DNA of 64,000 nucleotides from Hyphomicrobium_A sp044507625 (lineage in GTDB: Bacteria > Pseudomonadota > Alphaproteobacteria > Rhizobiales > Hyphomicrobiaceae), in the NCBI GenBank assembly GCA_044507625.1, contig JBIQJE010000002.1:62001-126000 (forward strand), given 5' to 3'. The notes below the pieces were generated by a model, which saw nothing but the letters and a program-made list of their open reading frames with translations, had not been told where the DNA came from and ran no database searches. The translations under genes and the position numbers were made by a program. Shown piece by piece: positions 61,757-64,000 of the stretch; positions within the stretch are counted from its first letter, which is position 1, and the number at the start of each line of letters is the position of its first letter.

Positions 61757-62986
61757 TTACGCGGCCTGCGCGTAATAGGACTTCAGGCCGTTGAGAACCT
61801 TCGCCTTGTCGACGTCGGCGCCGATCTCCGCCATCGCGTCCGCGAAGCGGCTCACGATCTCGGCAATCTGCTCCTGCGAAAGCTGGTTCAGGATGCCGAT
61901 GCGGATCTGCACCGGCTCCGACAGCGTCGGCCAGATGCCGAAGCCCTTGGCGCGGGCGTTGGCGACGAGGTCCTTTTCCTTGCCGCGCAGGTTGGCGGGC
62001 AGGTTGAGGACGACGAGGCTCGTCATGTCCGAGGTGACCTCGCAGCCGAGGGCCTGAACGGCCTGACGCAGCGCCTTCTCGTGGTAGGCGTAGTCCGAAG
62101 CCTTCCGGCGGCGGCCGTAGCCCAGGATGATGCGCAGTGCCTCGTGGAACGCGGCGACGGCGTAGCACGAGTGCGTCTGGTGATAGGCGGCGTTCGGAAC
62201 GTCCTTGCCGTCGACGATGCCCCAGTGGCGGGCATTGAGGATCGGGTGATGGACGTAGGTCGGGCAGCCGCGCTTCTTCACCATCTCGATGGCCTTGTCG
62301 GTGAAGCTGACAGGCGCATAGGTGAGCGGCAGCGAAAGCACGCCCTTCTGCGGACACGAAGCCCAGGCGACGACGCCCGGATAGTCGTCGATGTTGAAGT
62401 CGGCGACGCCGAGGCTCGAAACGGCGTCGACGATGCCCATCACGCCATGCTTCAGGCAGGCGTCAGAGAAGCCCTTGATGTCGTTGATGCGGCCCGAACC
62501 GGTCTCCCAGTGCGCCATGAACGCCCACATCGGCTTCTTCTCGCCGAGCACTTTGTCGACGAGCTCGCCGGTCACGGCCTGGCCGTGCGGGGTCTCGACG
62601 ATGGTGACGCTCGAAGCCTTGGGGTTCAGCGGATCGGCGGCCAGCTCTTCAGCGGTCGCGGCCTTCATGCGGATGGTGAGGCTGTCGATGCCCGAGAACG
62701 TGCCGTTCGGGAAAGCGACGACGGTGTCGCCCGGCAGGATGAGCGAGAGCACGCAATCGAGGCCCGAGAAGCCCGTGCCGGCGACGCCGTAGGTGTAGAC
62801 GTTCTTCGTGCCCCAGAGATCGCGCAGCATGTCCTTGGCTTCGAGCATGCCGCGAACAACGTCCTTCTGCATGTGGTCGGCGACGCCGGTCTTGGCGAAG
62901 CGCTCGAGCACGCGCGGATCGGTGTTGCCGGGGCCGGGGCCGGCGGCGAGAGTCTCAGGGATTTCCAGTGTGGGGTATACGGTCAT
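61757..62986 (-). CDS. sgaA: Class V aminotransferase, serine--glyoxylate type
   Basis: A 409-residue PLP enzyme of the alanine/serine--glyoxylate aminotransferase family. The substrate-binding opening is AAGPGPGNTDPRVLERF, with GVAGTGFSGLDCVLS following. The PLP aspartate is in GIVDAVSSLG, and the lysine is in ASCPQKGVLSLP. The C-terminal GIWPTLSEPVQIRIGIL closes the active site. In serine-cycle methylotrophs it converts serine and glyoxylate to hydroxypyruvate and glycine. The sequence flavour is that of the Hyphomicrobium enzyme, recalled rather than compared. The ATG at 62986 has GGAGGAA at ideal spacing. The frame stays open about 117 codons further upstream but without protein character. 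Aspartate--glyoxylate or alanine--glyoxylate specificity remains possible. Confidence 0.8.
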   Translation of the reverse strand: MTVYPTLEIPETLAAGPGPGNTDPRVLERFAKTGVADHMQKDVVRGMLEAKDMLRDLWGTKNVYTYGVAGTGFSGLDCVLSLILPGDTVVAFPNGTFSGIDSLTIRMKAATAEELAADPLNPKASSVTIVETPHGQAVTGELVDKVLGEKKPMWAFMAHWETGSGRINDIKGFSDACLKHGVMGIVDAVSSLGVADFNIDDYPGVVAWASCPQKGVLSLPLTYAPVSFTDKAIEMVKKRGCPTYVHHPILNARHWGIVDGKDVPNAAYHQTHSCYAVAAFHEALRIILGYGRRRKASDYAYHEKALRQAVQALGCEVTSDMTSLVVLNLPANLRGKEKDLVANARAKGFGIWPTLSEPVQIRIGILNQLSQEQIAEIVSRFADAMAEIGADVDKAKVLNGLKSYYAQAA

Positions 62987-63968
62987 TATATTCCTCCGAG
63001 GGCGCGAAGCGATGCGCGCGTCAGGCCCGGTCTGTAAGTGAGTACGACGCGGCGAAGTTAGGGCAGAGAGGCACCCCGCGGCAAGGCTAGAAACCCCCCT
63101 GTTGGTGCGACCCAGTGTAGATCGAGCCCTTCGCACCGCAGCACGAAAGGGCTCGCAAAACTCCGCAAACGCGATTTGAGCGCTTTTACGACCGCACGAG
63201 TTCGCCAGTTTCAGCGGTATGTTTAGATTATCCGCAAGGGCAGTCCGCCGCAATCCGGCGAGGCGCCGCGGCCCGCGCCGGCCCCATGCGCATAATGCCG
63301 CCGCCAAAGTTTCGTCCCGAAACCGCACTTTTTGCAAACGCCCACTGCAAAACGACCGCCGCCGCGATTTCAGCCGAAACCAAAACCCGAAACCAAACTC
63401 AAACCGTTACGCGCATTGCGATCGCGCCACGTCGGACACGCTTTTTGGCCGGCCGCTGGAAAGGTCGGAAACCTGCCGGGCACGGTTCGGGTCTTCGGCG
63501 ACGCCAGTTGCAGAAAGATCGTATTACGATGGAAAACGGGTTGCCGCTTTGCACTCGGCTGGGAGGGACTGCTCAAGATCGAACCGGGCGGCGGCGGAGT
63601 GCAGGACGGGAAAGGGTAGGGCTCGCGACTACCCGGCGGGGTTGGCCCCCGCCATCCGGCGCAAGGCCCGACCGCAAGGCCCGGAAAGCGGAAAACCTAG
63701 GCAGGGATGGGCGTTACCCGTCCGACATACAGTCGCCTTGAGCGTGGAACACCATAGGCGCGGGGTGCTGCCGCGCGGCGGCGAGAGCGCGTGCTCTTGT
63801 CCTGGGTGATATCGAGCTATAATTGCCACATGCCTGTTGCGCCCTACGCCCCGATTGGGGACGCGCGGCAAGTTCGCGTTGAGCTTAACGCCAACGCAAC
63901 GGCCCACACGCTAGCTTGCCGGCAGCAAGGGGCGCCCAACCTATGCGACGCGCGGAGGCTTAAAGAGT
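62987..63968. other. About 1 kb non-coding region between sgaA and the right-edge gene
   Basis: No open frame here has a ribosome-binding site or protein-like composition; the longest on the plus strand (63219-63809) is Arg/Ser/Pro-rich noise. It must contain the sgaA promoter. Structures seen are an 8-bp stem GAGCCCTT / AAGGGCTC (63124-63131 and 63147-63154) in the sgaA leader, GGCGGGG / CCCCGCC near 63640, and a strong-looking promoter (63797-63823). I matched no known RNA family, but an uncharacterised small RNA cannot be excluded. Confidence 0.5.
63797..63823 (+). promoter_or_regulatory. Probable sigma-70-type promoter for the right-edge gene
   Basis: A perfect -10 TATAAT (63818-63823) has TTGTCC 15 bp upstream (63797-63802). 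In this GC-rich DNA a consensus TATAAT is rare. It would give a leader of about 140 nt before the ATG at 63969, containing CCCC-GATT-GGGG and GCGTT...AACGC self-complementarity, so the leader itself may be regulatory. Confidence 0.5.
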
Positions 63969-64000
63969 ATGGTCGAGCTGTTGTTTTGCGTGCTGCTCCT
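63969..64000 (+). CDS. Start of an unidentified gene running off the right edge
   Basis: An ATG with GGAGG 11 bp upstream opens MVELLFCVLL at the very end of the window. The ten visible residues are hydrophobic, consistent with a membrane segment or signal peptide. Nothing more can be said. Confidence 0.45.
   Translation, partial: MVELLFCVLL

Noticed and set aside
63219..63809. 196-codon plus-strand frame in the right-hand gene desert
   Set aside because: No ribosome-binding site, Arg/Ser/Pro-rich, and overlapped by another equally long frame of similar quality; neither resembles a protein.

Overview
The window is GC-rich, densely coding chromosomal DNA from an alphaproteobacterium, most likely a methylotrophic member of the Hyphomicrobiales. 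The evidence for that is a Hyphomicrobium-type class V serine--glyoxylate aminotransferase, a MeaB GTPase, a PleC/DivJ-like histidine kinase, a DUF2865 protein, a TIGR02281-type aspartic protease pair, ATGA gene overlaps and frequent GTG starts. The assignment is inferred from gene content and domain flavour; there is no rRNA to anchor it. I see no phage, transposase, integrase or CRISPR array. One tRNA gene, tRNA-Val(CAC), is present.

Layout. 1-13 kb: a truncated heavy-metal RND permease running off the left edge, dusA, a TSUP transporter, phosphomannomutase/phosphoglucomutase, two adjacent membrane-anchored retropepsin-like proteases with a DUF1289 protein and a membrane histidine kinase, an MBL-fold hydrolase, an Lrp/AsnC regulator, a MAPEG protein, YjbQ and a 3-hydroxyisobutyrate-dehydrogenase-like enzyme. 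13-20 kb: a ThDP enzyme divergent from a group IV ornithine/diaminopimelate-type decarboxylase with a structured leader, two small unknown proteins, a soluble globin-coupled chemoreceptor and the tRNA. 20-32 kb: an MMPL-type RND exporter divergent from an exported protein, gph, a succinate-semialdehyde dehydrogenase, the run rpiA-DUF2059-gor-SDR, and an acyltransferase-SGNH surface-polymer O-acetyltransferase. 32-48 kb: a YbdK-like ligase, type II DAHP synthase, an AEC carrier, glutamine-dependent NAD synthetase, a porin, gltX, two GNATs, a DUF2865 protein, cysS and a 40-residue membrane protein, cimA and a POT transporter. 48-64 kb: meaB, an M48-like protein with a broken zinc motif, a DsbB-like protein with a tiny membrane partner, a LOG-family protein, a long exported coiled-coil protein, an Atm1-type exporter, pseudoazurin, a soxYZ / sulfide dehydrogenase flavoprotein divergon, a GlsB/YeaQ protein, an SDR and serine--glyoxylate aminotransferase.

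Functional themes. Serine--glyoxylate aminotransferase and MeaB fit a serine/ethylmalonyl-CoA-pathway methylotroph, but no other serine-cycle gene is in the window. Reduced-sulfur handling is suggested by SoxYZ plus the flavocytochrome c flavoprotein, both with twin-arginine signals. Thiol and metal homeostasis recurs: glutathione reductase, an Atm1 exporter, an RND metal permease and a DsbB-like protein.

The most interesting unexplained signals are regulatory or architectural: the decarboxylase leader with mutually exclusive pairings and an overlapping upstream ORF; five CCACA motifs spaced one helical turn apart; a candidate leader peptide and long-range stem before cysS; the M48-like protein with REVAH in place of HEXXH; the DsbB-like protein whose second cysteine pair lies after its last membrane helix; and a short interspersed repeat placed immediately after two stop codons.
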